A DNA stretch of 64,000 nucleotides from Chrysomallon squamiferum. Taxonomy: Eukaryota > Mollusca > Gastropoda > Neomphalida > Peltospiridae. The stretch covers positions 9,305,475 to 9,369,474 of the forward strand of contig CM022678.1 in assembly GCA_012295275.1 (NCBI GenBank). Reading direction: 5' to 3'. The notes under the pieces were generated by a model. That model had not been told where the DNA came from. It searched no databases and saw nothing but the letters and a program-made list of their open reading frames with translations. Every line of letters begins with the position of its first letter. Within the stretch, counting starts at the first letter, position 1. Shown in pieces: positions 13,256 to 24,988 of this stretch. Both the position numbers and the translations under genes were made by a program.

Positions 13256-13614
13256 CTAGATACACAAACAAACAATTAAATAAAGAAATAAACAAACAAA
13301 CAAATAAACTAACAAGCAAATAAATAAACAAATAAATGAATAAATCAACTGGTAAAAAAATATCAATAAATATACTGATAAACAAAAAAATAAAAATAAT
13401 AAATAAAAAATAAAAATACATATTTGGTATTTACATAAAGGATTCAAAAGTAGCTAAAGCTGATTTTGTTTTGCAATAATAACAAACGGTATAAAATTAA
13501 AGTCATTACTGATAAAATTATAGACACTCACACCTATCCTGTAGATTTATTCCACTCTGAGGTATTTCTATAATTCTACAACAATTAATAACAATGACCT
13601 GTCAGTGAAAATAC

Positions 13615-13652
13615 CTCAGCACGGTGATCAGACTTAGAAATGTATGTTGTCA
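13615..13652 (-). CDS. Candidate 38-nt CAMSAP-like microexon before the CKK core
   Basis: A small stretch between acceptor TTTGTTCCAG and a GTATTT donor encodes TTYISKSDHRAE and joins the CKK core exon in phase 0. The result, SDHRAE then ELAKSD, resembles the helix just before the ILFRD strand in CKK domains. A diverged copy of exon end plus donor (shared tgacctgtcagtgaaaatac) lies at about 13817-13865, so this site is partly duplicated. The earlier CKK segment (family motif KFLIHNALKYVCL) was not found. Confidence 0.4.
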
Positions 13653-13999
13653 CTGGAACAAAACAAAAACACACAATAACAAACAACAGTAAAATACTGT
13701 ACATTAACAAGAGTAGGATAAATCAGAAAAAAGAATTAATTCACTTACAAAAATCTATCTGTTTCTTATTATTGTTTGTTTTCTTAAAGACAATCAAATA
13801 TAATGAAAGAATAATTCTACAATGACCTGTCAGTGAAAATACCTCAAAAGGGTGATCAGACTTAGGTGTTAGTATTACAAAGATACATTATTATTACAAA
13901 GCTGGAGTGACAGCATCATCAGCTAAAATATCACAGTATCAGTTCTCCTATTACTACAACAATGGCAGTGACTATAACTATTGGTATAACAACAAGAAC

Positions 14000-14034
14000 C
14001 TCTGCAGAGGGAGAGGGAGAGGGAGGGAGGGAGG

Positions 14035-14073
<39 letters not shown>
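14000..14073. repeat. GA/GGGA microsatellite
   Basis: gggagagggagggagg passes into a pure GA run. Confidence 0.95.
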
Positions 14074-14074
<1 letters not shown>

Positions 14075-14384
14075 ATTTCTATATAAAATATCCCTATTTT
14101 TGACAGATACATATATCAACAACTAATGTTTTATTCTAACAGGATTTTTTTTTGAAATTACTAAATTACTAAATGCATTATATAGAGTCTTTTTTTAGAA
14201 TTATCAAATTATACTAAAAACTGAGGGAGAGCAAAATCTCTTTTTAACCTTTCACACCAAAAAAAAAATAAAGTAGACTGTTTTCTGACAAGTTCAAAAC
14301 AAAACAAGAAATAGTTTTGATTACTCCTAGTATAAATATAAGCTAAAAAATAAATAAAACAATGCTAATGGAAATATGGAAGAA

Positions 14385-14785
14385 TACTAAGTTATCAAGC
14401 TATTTGTATACTACAATTACTTTACTTATTATTATGGACTCTCCTTGCTAAGTTATCAAGCTATTTGTATACTACAATTATTTTATTTATTATACTACAA
14501 TTACTTTACTTTTATTATTATGGACTCTCCTTGCTAAGTTATCAAGCTATTTGTATACTACAATTACTTTACTTATTATTATGGACTCTACTTGCTAAGT
14601 TATCAAGCTATTTGTATACTACAATTACTTTACTTATTATTATGGACTCTCCTTGCTAAGTTATCAAGCTATTTGTATACTACAATTACTTTACTTATTA
14701 TTATGGACTCTCCTTGCTAAGTTATCAAGCTATTTGTATACTACAATTACTTTACTTATTATTATGGACTCTCCTTGCTCTAATC
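14385..14785 (+). repeat. 61-bp tandem repeat, about 6 copies
   Basis: Units contain gctaagttatcaagctattt, then gtatactacaattactttac, then ttattattatggactctcc. One early copy has an internal partial duplication of the ttatactacaattacttta segment. Lies in an intron of the CAMSAP-like gene. Confidence 0.95.
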
Positions 14786-14886
14786 TGCTTTTCTTATTCT
14801 TTGTATTGAGAATATATTACCAATACACAAGTGAGAAGAATGTAAGTTGATATTTAAACAGGTAAGTTAATGTCTGTGTTTCATAC

Positions 14887-14983
14887 CAGTTTGTTGAGAA
14901 ACATCTCTGTCTGTTCTGCTGTCTGTATATTTGTCCCATTCTGATGTTTAGATAACAACACTTGTCTGTTTTGTGGTATGTGT
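14887..14983 (-). CDS. Candidate linker exon of the CAMSAP-like gene
   Basis: Bounded by acceptor TACTTTTTCAG and donor GTATGA. One frame is open throughout and encodes HIPQNRQVLLSKHQNGTNIQ then TAEQTEMFLNKL. It lies on the right strand between CAMSAP exons. There is no recognisable homology, as expected for the poorly conserved CAMSAP linker. The phase does not agree with the 13652 microexon, so an exon may be missing between them or one of the two is wrong. Confidence 0.3.
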
Positions 14984-15659
14984 CTGAAAAAGTAAAAACA
15001 AAGATAATTTCATTTTTTATTATTTTTATTAGTAACATTATTTGCTGTTATATGTATATAAATGCCATTTACTGATACAAATGAATGTTTGTTGAAAAAT
15101 CAGTATCTTTTAAACATATTTCATCATAACCTGATTATTGATAAACATGAATTCTGCTGAAATAGAACAAATCTGAAATAAAGAAGAAATATTGTATTTA
15201 AGAACAAACACCACATGTTTTTTACTAGTTCTTTGTATCTTAAAAGGTAAATAATAATATAACTAATGAGAAAGAAAATGTGTTTCTGAAACATGAAGTG
15301 ACATCCTTTTTAGACAAGATACTAAAAATATTTTTTTCATATGCATCTTTCGACAGAAAAAAACTAAGATATACTATGATCTTAGATATATCAGGCACTA
15401 ATCAGGAGCTAGATTGGGAAATAACATTTTTAGTCTTCCAAGCATGATTGATCCTTAAACCCAACAAACCTTTGCCACAAACTCTTTTTTATCTCTTTAC
15501 CGATATAATCAACAGATGTAAATAATAATAACATTAAAACAATACATAACAACATTAAAAATAGACATGCACACACATGCTTGTCTGCTCTGAAACTTTC
15601 ACACTGGATTTTAATTGTATTTTAGAATAAAAAATGTTTTTACCATTTTTATGACAGAG

Positions 15660-16680
15660 CAGTATTGATTACTTTAAGTCTGCTAAAGGATATTTGAAAA
15701 TAAGCATGTCATCTTTTACTTCTAGATTAACATTATTCTTAATATATTTGTTAATAAAAACTGAAACTTTGTTTTGAATACAGTCCTGAGTAAGAATACT
15801 TTCAAAGCCCTGATAAAAATAATGTCTGAAAAAATGTATTATATTAATGTTTGTTTCTTTAAGTTCATCTATCAGATGCCTCTTTGACACTGATATTCTG
15901 TAAATTGATACAATAATATTTATAAATTCTATTGAACAATTTTCAACAGTTAGATGACATCCAAATGTTAATAGTCTCTTTAACTGACCTAATGAAAACC
16001 CTGTTTTCTTAAATATTTCATGAAAGATACAAATTAGTTCCTTCACAATACAAAAATAAATAAATCTTCATTATCCTTCAAACACACTGGACATACACTA
16101 GATGAGATTTTTCCATGTCTACATAATTTACTATATGTATATATTACATGATGAGCTGTTCTCAAATCTAAGTCAGTAAATTCAGTAAATTTAACACTGT
16201 AGTGTATCCATTTCCAAACTGGTCTCCAGAATTTATTAAAACCAAGCTCAGTCCATTTTTCTTCACATGTAGGTGCTTTAACATTTTTTGAAAGTAAAAT
16301 AGAATAAAATATTTTAACTGTAAACATACTGACATTTATCACTTCATTATTATGAAACATTTATTTTTCCAGTTCAACCTTTCACATTATTTGGTTCTAA
16401 ATATACACTTAGAATTTCACCACAATCTTTATTCATCAATATCAGAATGTTAAAAGATAAGGTTTTTTTATATAGTCTTACCAAGACACAACTTTTTATA
16501 TCATTATAGAGTATTTTAATCCACATTATAAATTTATCACCGAAATTGAATTTTTTCACAACTTTTAATATAAAACTATGTGACACTCTATCAAAAGCTT
16601 TTTCTTGATCCATTTTAACAACAAACCCTTCAGTATTATTTAACTCAGCAATATCTGTAACATCCCTCACTACATAATAT
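15660..16680 (-). mobile_element. L1/Tx1-like LINE fragment: RT palm start plus C-terminal region, internally deleted
   Basis: Three minus-strand frames follow one another. 16670-16374 holds reverse-transcriptase motif A (VVKMDQEKAFDRVSHSF). 16360-16043 holds the post-RT region with FWRPVWKWIHYS, HHVIYTYSKLCRHGK and the knuckle-like CPVC. 16046-15669 holds the extreme C terminus (GFSLGQLKRLLTFGCHLTVE). Between the first two, the expected catalytic YxDD and thumb segments are absent, so the copy has an internal deletion. Frameshifts separate the parts. It is a dead element inside a CAMSAP-like intron; its upstream edge abuts a CA-rich repeat. The DQEKAFDRV motif is typical of L1/Tx1-type elements. 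Confidence 0.8.
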
Positions 16681-16683
16681 TAT

Positions 16684-17030
16684 CAGCAACATCTCTTCCT
16701 TTTACACATATACACACAAACACACACATACACACACACATATATATACACACATACATATGCACATACTTACACACATGCGCATACACATGCACACATA
16801 TGCATTCGAATAAAAACATCCATACACAGATACAAACACACTCACACAGAAACACATACACACACAGCAACTGACTCCCACATAGACAAACACACACCAT
16901 ACAAATACAGACACATTCACACACACATGTAGACATACAAACTTAATACTATACCCATACACACTCACACACATATATATACACACATACACAGAAACAC
17001 ACACACACACACATACATACATACATATAA
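16684..17030. repeat. CA-rich cryptic repeat
   Basis: ACAC/ATAC simple sequence of about 350 bp, directly next to the LINE fragment. Cys/Val-rich frames on the minus strand are artefacts. Confidence 0.95.
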
Positions 17031-17195
17031 CATGCAGAATAAAAACTCACTTTTACACATCATACAAAGATAATTATGTAGAAACAAAATGACACACAGT
17101 GCTATAAAGAGACAAGAGGTATATAAAAATATCACTTGTTTGTAGGTAAAAAGATGATGGAGGTAGAGCATGTTCCGGTGATAGAAGCAGAAAAC

Positions 17196-18450
17196 ACCAG
17201 TAACACAGTCAGTGAAAACACCAGTAACACAGTCAGTGAAAACACCAGTAACACAGTCAGTGAAAACACAGTTCAGTCAGAAACCAGCTTAAAGATAACA
17301 GCAGTAACACAGTCAGTGAAAACACCAGTAACACAGTCAGTCAAAACACAGTTCAGTCAGTGAAAACACAGTTCAGTCAGTGAAAACACCTGTAACACAG
17401 TCAGAGAAAACACAGTTCAGTCAGTGAAAACACCTGTAACACAGTCAGTGAAAACACTAGTAACACAGAGAAAACACAGTTCAGTCAGTGAAAACACCTG
17501 TAACACAGTCAGTGAAAACACCTGTAACACAGTCAGTGAAAACACAGTTCAGTCAGTGAAAACACCTGTAACACAGTCAGTGAAAACACCTGTAACACAG
17601 TCAGAGAAAACACAGTTCAGTCAGTGAAAACACCTGTAACAGTCAGTGAAAACACCTGTAACAGTCAGTGAAAACACCTGTAACACAGTCAGTGAAAACA
17701 CCTGTAACACAGTCAGTGAAAACACCTGTAACACAGTCAGTGAAAACACAGTTCAGTCAGTGAAAACACCTGTAACACAGTCAGTGAAAACACCTGTAAC
17801 ACAGTCAGTGAAAACACCTGTAACACAGTCAGTGAGAAAACACAGTTCAGTCAGTGAAAACACCTGTAACACAGTCAGTGAAAACACCTGTAACACAGTC
17901 AGTGAAAACCTGTAACACAGTCAGAGAAAACACAGTTCAGTCAGTGAAAACACCTGTAACACAGTCAGTGAAAACACCTGTAACACAGTCAGTGAAAACA
18001 CCAGTAACACAGTCAGTGAAAACACCAGTAACACAGTCAGTGAAAACACCTGTAACACAGTCAGTGAAAACACCAGTAACACAGTCAGTGAAAACACCTG
18101 TAACACAGTCAGTGAAAACACCAGTAACACAGTCAGTGAAAACACCTGTAACACAGTCAGTGAAAACACCTGTAACACAGTCAGTGAAAACACCAGTAAC
18201 ACAGTCAGTGAAAACACCAGTAACACAGTCAGTGAAAACACAGTTCAGTCAGAAACTAGCTTATAGAGAACAGCAGTAACACAGTCAGTGAAAACACCTG
18301 TAACACAGTCAGTGAAAACACCAGTAACACAGTCAGTGAAAACACCAGTAACACAGTCAGTGAAAACACCAGTAACACAGTCAGTGAAAACACCAGTAAC
18401 ACAGTCAGTGAAAACACCTGTAACACAGTCAGTGAAAAAACAAAAGAGTT
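17196..18450 (+). repeat. 24-bp minisatellite in coding-compatible period (SVKTPVTQ)
   Basis: About 45 tandem units of gtcagtgaaaacacc plus (a/t)gtaacaca. The period is 24 bp, so a frame stays open over long stretches and reads (SVKTPVTQ)n in one phase or (NTVSENTS)n in another. Interspersed variants end in cacagttcagtca. Deletions of 3-10 bases shift the phase several times, so no single frame spans the array. A possible upstream coding lead-in, MMEVEHVPVIEAENTSNT, starts at 17154 after a TTTGTAG that could be an acceptor. Either an expanded exon of an unknown Ser/Thr-rich protein or a non-coding array in a CAMSAP-like intron; I favour the latter. Confidence 0.85.
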
Positions 18451-18559
18451 CAGTCAGTCAGTGAAAACAAAAACAAAAATAAAGAACAGCAAAACAGGTG
18501 AAAAACAGTAACAGTCAGAAAACACCAGTAACACAGTCAAAAAAAACCAGTAACACAGT

Positions 18560-19335
18560 CAGTGAAAAACACAGTTCAGTCAGAAACTAGCTTAAAGAAA
18601 ACAGAAACTAGCTTAAAGAGAACAGCAGTAACACAGTCAGTGAAAACACCAGTAACACAGTCAGTGAAAACAGCAGTAACACAGTCAGTGAAAACACAGT
18701 TCAGTCAGAAAAACCAGTAAAAGTGAAAGTGAAAACACCAGTAACACAGTCAGTGAAAACACTTAAAGAGAACAGCAGTAACACAGTCAGTGAAAACACA
18801 GTTCAGTCAGAAACAGCTTAAAGAGAACAGCAGTAACACAGTCAGTGAAAACACAGTTCAGTCAGAAACCAGCTTAAAGAGAACAGCAGTAACACAGTCA
18901 GTGAAAACACAGTTCAGTCAGAAACCAGCTTAAAGAGAACAGCAGTAAACACAGTCAGTGAAAACACAGTTCAGTCAGAAACTAGCTTAAAGAGAACAGC
19001 AGTAACACAGTCAGTGAAAACACAGTTCAGTCAGAAACCAGCTTAAAGAGAACAGCAGTAACACAGTCAGTGAAAACACAGTTCAGTCAGAAACTAGCTT
19101 AAAGAGAACAGCAGTAACACAGTCAGTGAAAACACAGTTCAGTCAGAAACTAGCTTAAAGAGAACAGCAGTAACACAGTCAGTGAAAACACAGTTCAGTC
19201 AGAAACCAGCTTAAAGAGAACAGCAGTAACACAGTCAGTGAAAACACAGTTCAGTCAGAAACTAGCTTAAAGAGAACAGCAGTAACACAGTGAAAACACA
19301 GTTCAGTCAGAAACCAGCTTAAAGAGAACAGCAGC
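18560..19335 (+). repeat. 56-bp higher-order repeat derived from the 24-bp array
   Basis: About 14 copies of a composite unit: cagtaacacagtcagtgaaa, then acacagttcagtcagaaact, then agcttaaagagaacag. The first part is the 24-bp unit and the second is a module that appears singly near 17266-17300 and 18240-18275. 56 is not a multiple of three, so this part cannot be a simple coding repeat. It changes phase at each copy, with stops in some phases. Confidence 0.9.
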
Positions 19336-19445
19336 AGAAAGTGGTGATGAAACAACTACAGCAACAACAGCAGATTTGAAGAAAACAGAATCAAGCATGT
19401 TGCATTTTGACTTTATCATATTTCTCAAAGAAATGTAAAAATAAA
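19336..19445 (+). other. Possible coding tail after the minisatellite
   Basis: Directly after the last repeat a frame reads SLKRTAAESGDETTTATTAD then LKKTESSMLHF and stops at TAA near 19438. A poly(A)-like AATAAAA follows within a few bases. The composition changes abruptly from the repeats. This could be the end of an exon whose middle expanded into the array. No homology was recognised and no intact upstream frame reaches it. Confidence 0.25.
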
Positions 19446-21734
19446 ATATCTGATCAAAGGATATCGCTACTTTCATGTAAAATGTATTTGCATAATTTAT
19501 CAGTTTGAAATAAGTCTTATGAAATCAAAATGTATTTTTTAAGAAAGTTAACATATTTCTGTACAGCTAATATTTTGTTAACAGTTTATATATTTTAAAA
19601 CAAATATGAGATTCAATACATTACAAACAAACTCATTAGTTGATGATAGTTTGTCTTTAACTTATAGCATCTGTGCTGTCTTAATCCAGCCATGCCTGTA
19701 AACCAAATAATACAGATCTTTACAATACATACTGTTTTTAGTCACCATGGCAACACATTATATTTCATTTACCGGTTGCCATGGCTATTTTTTATGTATT
19801 TTAAATAAAACTCTGCTTTCAGGGAATTGGGTAGACTGGAGGCTGCACAAGGAAATGTGTGTCAGACTTACCCATTTTTATTTTACTTTTTATTTTATTT
19901 TATTTTGTTTAAAGATTAGAAATATGTACCCAAGTAATCAGTGTAATAAAGTAAAAATATTCAGTTAATAAACTTTTTAAAGTTGACCTAATAACTGACA
20001 TTATACATTCTTTATATTAAGATGTTTTGTTGTTTTGTTTGCTTTTATTAAAAAAGAAATATCTCAACACTGTATTAAATATTATAAAAATAGATATAAA
20101 AATCTATTTCTCTTTTTATTGTTGTTGTTATTTTACATATTTTTAGAATTGTTTCAAATATTATTCATGTTTTTTATTGTTGTTGTTTTTTTATTAAAAA
20201 GAAATGTATCAACATTGAAAGACTAATTTATTATTATTACATTAAGAGAGTTTTATTTCTCCTTTCATCATTGTTGCTATCACACAATGGTTTGAGGATC
20301 GCATTAAATAATAATTAGAATAGCTTCATTTATCTTTTTATTGTTGTTGTATACATTTATTTAGAATTATCTTAAATATTATTAAAATAGTTTTAATTTT
20401 TATTACTGTTGTTTCTGTAGTTATTACTATATCAGATTTTATAATTATATTAAATATTAAAATAGTTTTATTTATATTTTTATTGTTTTGGTTTTTTGGG
20501 GGTTATTACTTGATCAGATTTTAGAATTTATACACACATACACACATATACTATCTATGTATCTATCTTATTCCTCTACTCAAAATTCAGATCCATCAGT
20601 AACCATCCATGTATGATCAATGCATCTCACTAGTTACCTACACATCAATGTCTACATAACTACCTTACATATCTCTTTTTCTGTATGTCTTTCCATATAT
20701 AAACACACTAAAAAAAAATAGAATAAAACATTCTGACAGATGCATATATATCTTACAGTCAATGCGTCAAACTAGTCATTTACCTGACACCCAAAACCAT
20801 CAGAAATTAGGCCTAATGATTAAAATTTTCAGGAATTGGGCAAATGACTAAAATTTACAGGTCTTCTCACTTCTTCCTTTTTAATTAAAAACCAAAAAAA
20901 ACAACATGAATGTTCACATCTCATTATGCACTGAACTCTTTATAAAGTGAAAACTGAAATTTAATTTCCAAAAACTCTGAAAAAGAAGCAAGATCAATAT
21001 AAAAAACAAATAATAATAATAAAAAGTAAAAAATTCAGTGTATGTCACTGTGAAAAATGAATATTTTACTTAATTTACTGTTTCACTGTTGATTATTAAA
21101 AGTGGGTTTATTTGATATTTTTCATGTGTTTCTGTGGAAAATACATCTTCTTCATGCTTCTTATAGCACTACATGTCTTTTAAAAATAAGTTTTCATTGT
21201 TTTTTTTATGAAACAAAATCAATATTTTTATATTTTCTATTACTGATAATGAAAAATGCATACTGTTCAGTGTTAATAATAATAAATAAATAAATAACAA
21301 AACAATATATATATATTTTTAAATTCTTATTCAGTTATTGTTTAAGAAAATGAAAACTGATATAAACATTACAATCTAAGACTTGCCTAGTTCCATACCA
21401 GAAAGTTCTGTATCGTTATTTCATTTGATGTCTGCCTTGATGTCATAAACATTATTAGTAAGTGAACGTTTCTTATCAGCGAATTCAATATTATCTGTTC
21501 TCGTTCAACAGTAAATGCAGATTAAAAAAAAAAAATTGTGTTTTTTTAGCAGACACAAAGCCAAAAGTGAGTCAGAAACAAGTCTCGATTTCGAGTTTAG
21601 TTTCACGTCATCCAAAAAAAAAAAGACTACAGTGAACAAAAAAAAAAAAAAAAAAAAAAAACAACAACAACAACAACAACAAAAACCAACAACAACATAA
21701 CTACTGAGAGGTAATGAGAAGCGATCACAGCTAC
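19446..21734. other. CAMSAP-like intron; one weak exon-like patch
   Basis: AT-rich DNA with a purine run at 21609-21690. On the plus strand an acceptor-like TGCTTTCAG at about 19823 precedes NWVDWRLHKEMCVRL. This resembles the second half of a MYND zinc finger (W-x-x-H-K-x-x-C), but no first half was found. No other supported feature. Confidence 0.35.
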
Positions 21735-21884
21735 CTGTACTGCAGAATTAGAAACACCAAGACAACATTTTCCTAAACCACTCACATTTCCATTTTTAAT
21801 AACCTCTTTGAGAAGATCACCAGGATTTCAGAGGCAGTCCAGAGAATCAAGAATTTCAGCTGCCTGACTTTTGTGTTACTGCGG
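21735..21884 (-). pseudogene. CAMSAP-like gene, linker exon with two in-frame stops
   Basis: Bounded by acceptor TTTTTCAG and donor CAG|GTAGCT. In the phase set by the exon at 23065-23246 it reads PQ, stop (TAA), HKSQAAEILDSLDCL, stop (TGA), then NPGDLLKEVIKNGNVSGLGK and CCLGVSNSAVQ. The long protein-like stretches, conserved splice sites and shared phase argue that this was a true exon. The two nonsense codons argue it no longer is, unless they are base-call errors. No domain was recognised; it would fall in the CAMSAP linker between CH and CKK. Confidence 0.5.
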
Positions 21885-22199
21885 CTGAAAAACAGAATTA
21901 AAATATTAAGAATAATAATTAAAAAAAACAATTCAATAATAACATGGAAATAATTTTTAAAACAGAGTTTAATTTGGAAAATGCTGTCCTAGATTCCAGT
22001 GGGAAAATGGATTCTCAAACAGGAAATTAATTTAATCCTAGGATTAAAGTATTTATACAATTACAAAGATTTCCAGAGTTTTTTTTTTTTTTTTCCTTTG
22101 CAATTTTGTGATGTTAACTAAAATTATGAAGTAATTAATATATCTAGAATTTACTCTTCAGTTTTAGTTTGAAGTCAGAGTATTAATTATCACATGAGC

Positions 22200-22217
22200 A
22201 CATGCAAAATGCATTTA

Positions 22218-22260
<43 letters not shown>

Positions 22261-22872
22261 CAATAAATTGAAATACAAAACTGGAAATAAAGATCCAGTT
22301 CGTGTACTTTCTGATGTATAAACATGGCAGAAACTAATCAATCAGTACAGAAGTATAAACAGCACTAAATGTACAAGTTCAAGACAAAGGAGCTGCTGAA
22401 TAAAAATCTGTTTTCATACAGTTTTACACAGACACACTGGACAAATGTCTGAAGATGTTGTAAGATTCAACAAAGACTCTGAGTATTTCAAAGTCCACAC
22501 TGCAACACTGTGTGACAAAGACTCTGAGTATTTCAAAGTCCACACTGCAACACTGTGTGACAAAGACTCTGAGTATTTCAAAGTCCACACTGCAACACTG
22601 TGTGACAAAGACTGAGTATTTCAAAGTCCACACTGCAACACTGTGTGACAAAGACAAAACATCTCGACGTGACCTCCAAGCCAAACAACAAGAATAATCT
22701 GGTTTTTGATGCAGCTACCTAAGTGTGGACAGTGTCAGAAATGTCACACACAACAATGAAATGTACACAGTGATATAACCCATTTAGCTGTTCTGGTGGA
22801 AATCACTACAAAAACTCTGACCATTGCTGATCCCTGGCAAAAACTGCAAAGCATCACACAAAATACATGAAA

Positions 22873-22911
<39 letters not shown>

Positions 22912-22914
22912 ATA
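22200..22914. repeat. AT and AAAT microsatellites
   Basis: (AT)n at about 22221-22257 and (AAAT)n at about 22868-22914, on either side of the 45-bp tandem repeat. Confidence 0.9.
22455..22660. repeat. 45-bp tandem repeat, 4 copies
   Basis: Units of gactctgagtatttcaaagt, then ccacactgcaacactgtgtg, then acaaa. The last copy lacks ctct. The period is divisible by three, so both strands show short open frames; nothing else supports coding. Confidence 0.95.
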
Positions 22915-23064
22915 CCCGACAGCTTAATTATCACATCTTCATTATTAATGTTTTTATGTGTCTTATTTATCCAGTTCAATTCATCTTAAGTGCTAAAGTT
23001 TCTTCTTTCCTGTAAAATGTAATTCTCTAACAACAATAAATAATATTACTCAAAAAGAACTTAC

Positions 23065-23246
23065 CTTTTTTTCAACTACTGATGTTGCATGCTTTCTTCT
23101 CAAAACATCTAGGAACTGTAGGAACTGCTGACAAAAATATTCTGACTGGAATCTGTTTCTATGGTTTCTGTTAGTATTACTGCTGACATTCTCAACATGA
23201 GATAAAATGTCAGACTCTTTCAAGCTGATAATCACACAGGCAGTGT
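23065..23246 (-). CDS. CAMSAP-like gene, linker exon
   Basis: A clean exon: acceptor TTTTACTTACAG before 23246 and consensus donor AAAG|GTAAGT at 23065. It is open throughout, encoding TACVIISLKESDILSHVENV, SSNTNRNHRNRFQSEYF and CQQFLQFLDVLRRKHATSVV. Its phase 1 start matches the phase 1 end of the CH exon at 24989, and it ends in phase 0, which the next exon continues. No known domain is recognised; by position it follows the CH domain. The assignment to the CAMSAP-like gene rests on strand, order and phase. Confidence 0.6.
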
Positions 23247-23439
23247 CTGTAAGTAAAAGAGTTTCTAAATGAAAATAATAAAATTACTGATATGGAATTA
23301 ACTGCGTAAAATGGCATAGTTTTTATTATATATTAAGTAAAGTGAGAGAAAATGGCAGGCTACCCAGGTAAAACACAATTAATGAGAACCGGGACATCGA
23401 CAGATCCTCACTGGTACATTTCAGCTTGCCCTGCTAAGT

Positions 23440-24900
23440 AGACACAATTTTAAGATCATTTACACAAGTTGTCACAACCAGTTTATCACCAAAATTCAAT
23501 TTTTATCACAACTTTTATTATAAAACTATCTGACACTCTTTCAAAAGCTTTTTCTTGATCAATTTTAACAATTTTAACATCTCTTCCTTTAACACAACAG
23601 CTTTGTTCTGATGAAATAATAGTTGACATAACCTGTTTAACATGATTAGCAAAAAATTTAGAAATAATTTTATAATCTACATTGAAAAGACTGATAGGTC
23701 TGTAATTTTTAAGGTTTCCTTTATCTCCAGTTTTTTCTTGTAAAAAAGATTAGTTACCCCTTTTTTCATACTATGCGACAACATTTCCTCTTTTTGAATT
23801 GAAATAACTACTTGATGAAAAAAAAATAATAATATTCCAGTATTTAACATAAAATTCAACTTATAGACCATCCATACCAGGTGATTTATTTCTATTCATT
23901 TCTTTTAAAGCTTCAGTTAATTCTTTAACTGTAATGTCAATCTCACACTTTTCACTTTCAGATTCTTTTATTTGATATTAAATATACTATTTCTTCCTTT
24001 TAACAGTATCTACATTTTCTTGTGTAAATAATTTTGAATAAAATTCATAAGCATATTCTAATATATCTTCCATTTTTCTAGTTAATCCATTTACTGTTTT
24101 TAGTTTTTTAATAGAATTTGATTCCTGTTTTGATTTTTCTAAAGTAAGAAAAATATTACATATTTCTATCCACATCTAAATTCCAATGAGCTTTAGATCT
24201 TAAAATAGCACCATTAATCTCTAAATTAATTTCAACTTTTCTTCTTTGTATGTTACTCAAATCATGATGCTTATTTACAACTAGTTTAGGATATTCTCAT
24301 TTTAAAGCATTTTGTATATTGTAACATTTTTCATTGTTTAATTGTCTCTTATTTCGTGCAAAATGTTTTATATTTTCAGTTATTTGATCAAAGAACAGGT
24401 TCAGTTTGCAACAAAGGACACTCAGAAGCATTATTAATAACTTCAATAAGAGCTTTACAAAAAAGTTCATCTTTCAACAATTCATTATTAAAAATCTAAA
24501 TACCTTCACCTCTCTCTACACGAGAAAAATCTATTTTAAGTGATAAAAAATTGTGAACACTAACTGAGGTATAGGATATGTACACATTACTTATAAACTG
24601 TAATAAATTTCTAGAATTTAAAAATAACTCAATTTTTGACTGTTTTATATTTTTTTTCAACATTTTGAGATCTAGTAAATTGTTTTTTTTATCTGGATTT
24701 CAACCAAATATCAACTAAATTATAATTATAAATAACTGACTGTAATTCATCACTACTTAGTATTAATTTTTAAAATCCTGCCTTCAGTGTCACAACTATT
24801 AAAGGTCAACTTATAAAGACATTCTTTTGATATCAGTATTGCTACACCCCTCCAGTATAAACACTAAAACTGAATATGACAAAATCCCAATGTTTCCAGT
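23440..24900 (-). mobile_element. L1/Tx1-like LINE fragment: endonuclease end to RT palm
   Basis: In minus orientation it reads from the endonuclease end (GVAILISKECLYKL, SCDTEGRILKI) through RT fingers (LKITDLSVF in place of the usual NYRPISL) to motif A (KIDQEKAFERVS, 23560-23510). It has many stops and shifts. Motif A overlaps and is clearly related to the copy at 16520-16620 (both tttatcacc-aaatt-aattttt, and caaaagctttttcttgatc). The two fragments are therefore separate insertions of one family, not one element split in two. It lies in the CAMSAP-like intron between the CH exon and the 23246 exon. Confidence 0.75.
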
Positions 24901-24988
24901 ACAATAATAAAGTTCATAAATTCATTTAATAAAAGATACAATTCAACTGTGGACTTGCAATGTAATCAAAAACTCTCACAAAACTTAC

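Noticed and set aside
17854-18279. 141-codon SVKTPVTQ repeat frame as a gene
   Set aside because: Open only because the unit is 24 bp; the phase is broken by indels on both sides and there is no confirmed start or splice partner.
22414-22697. Frames on both strands through the 45-bp repeat
   Set aside because: The period is divisible by three; both strands open by the same accident.
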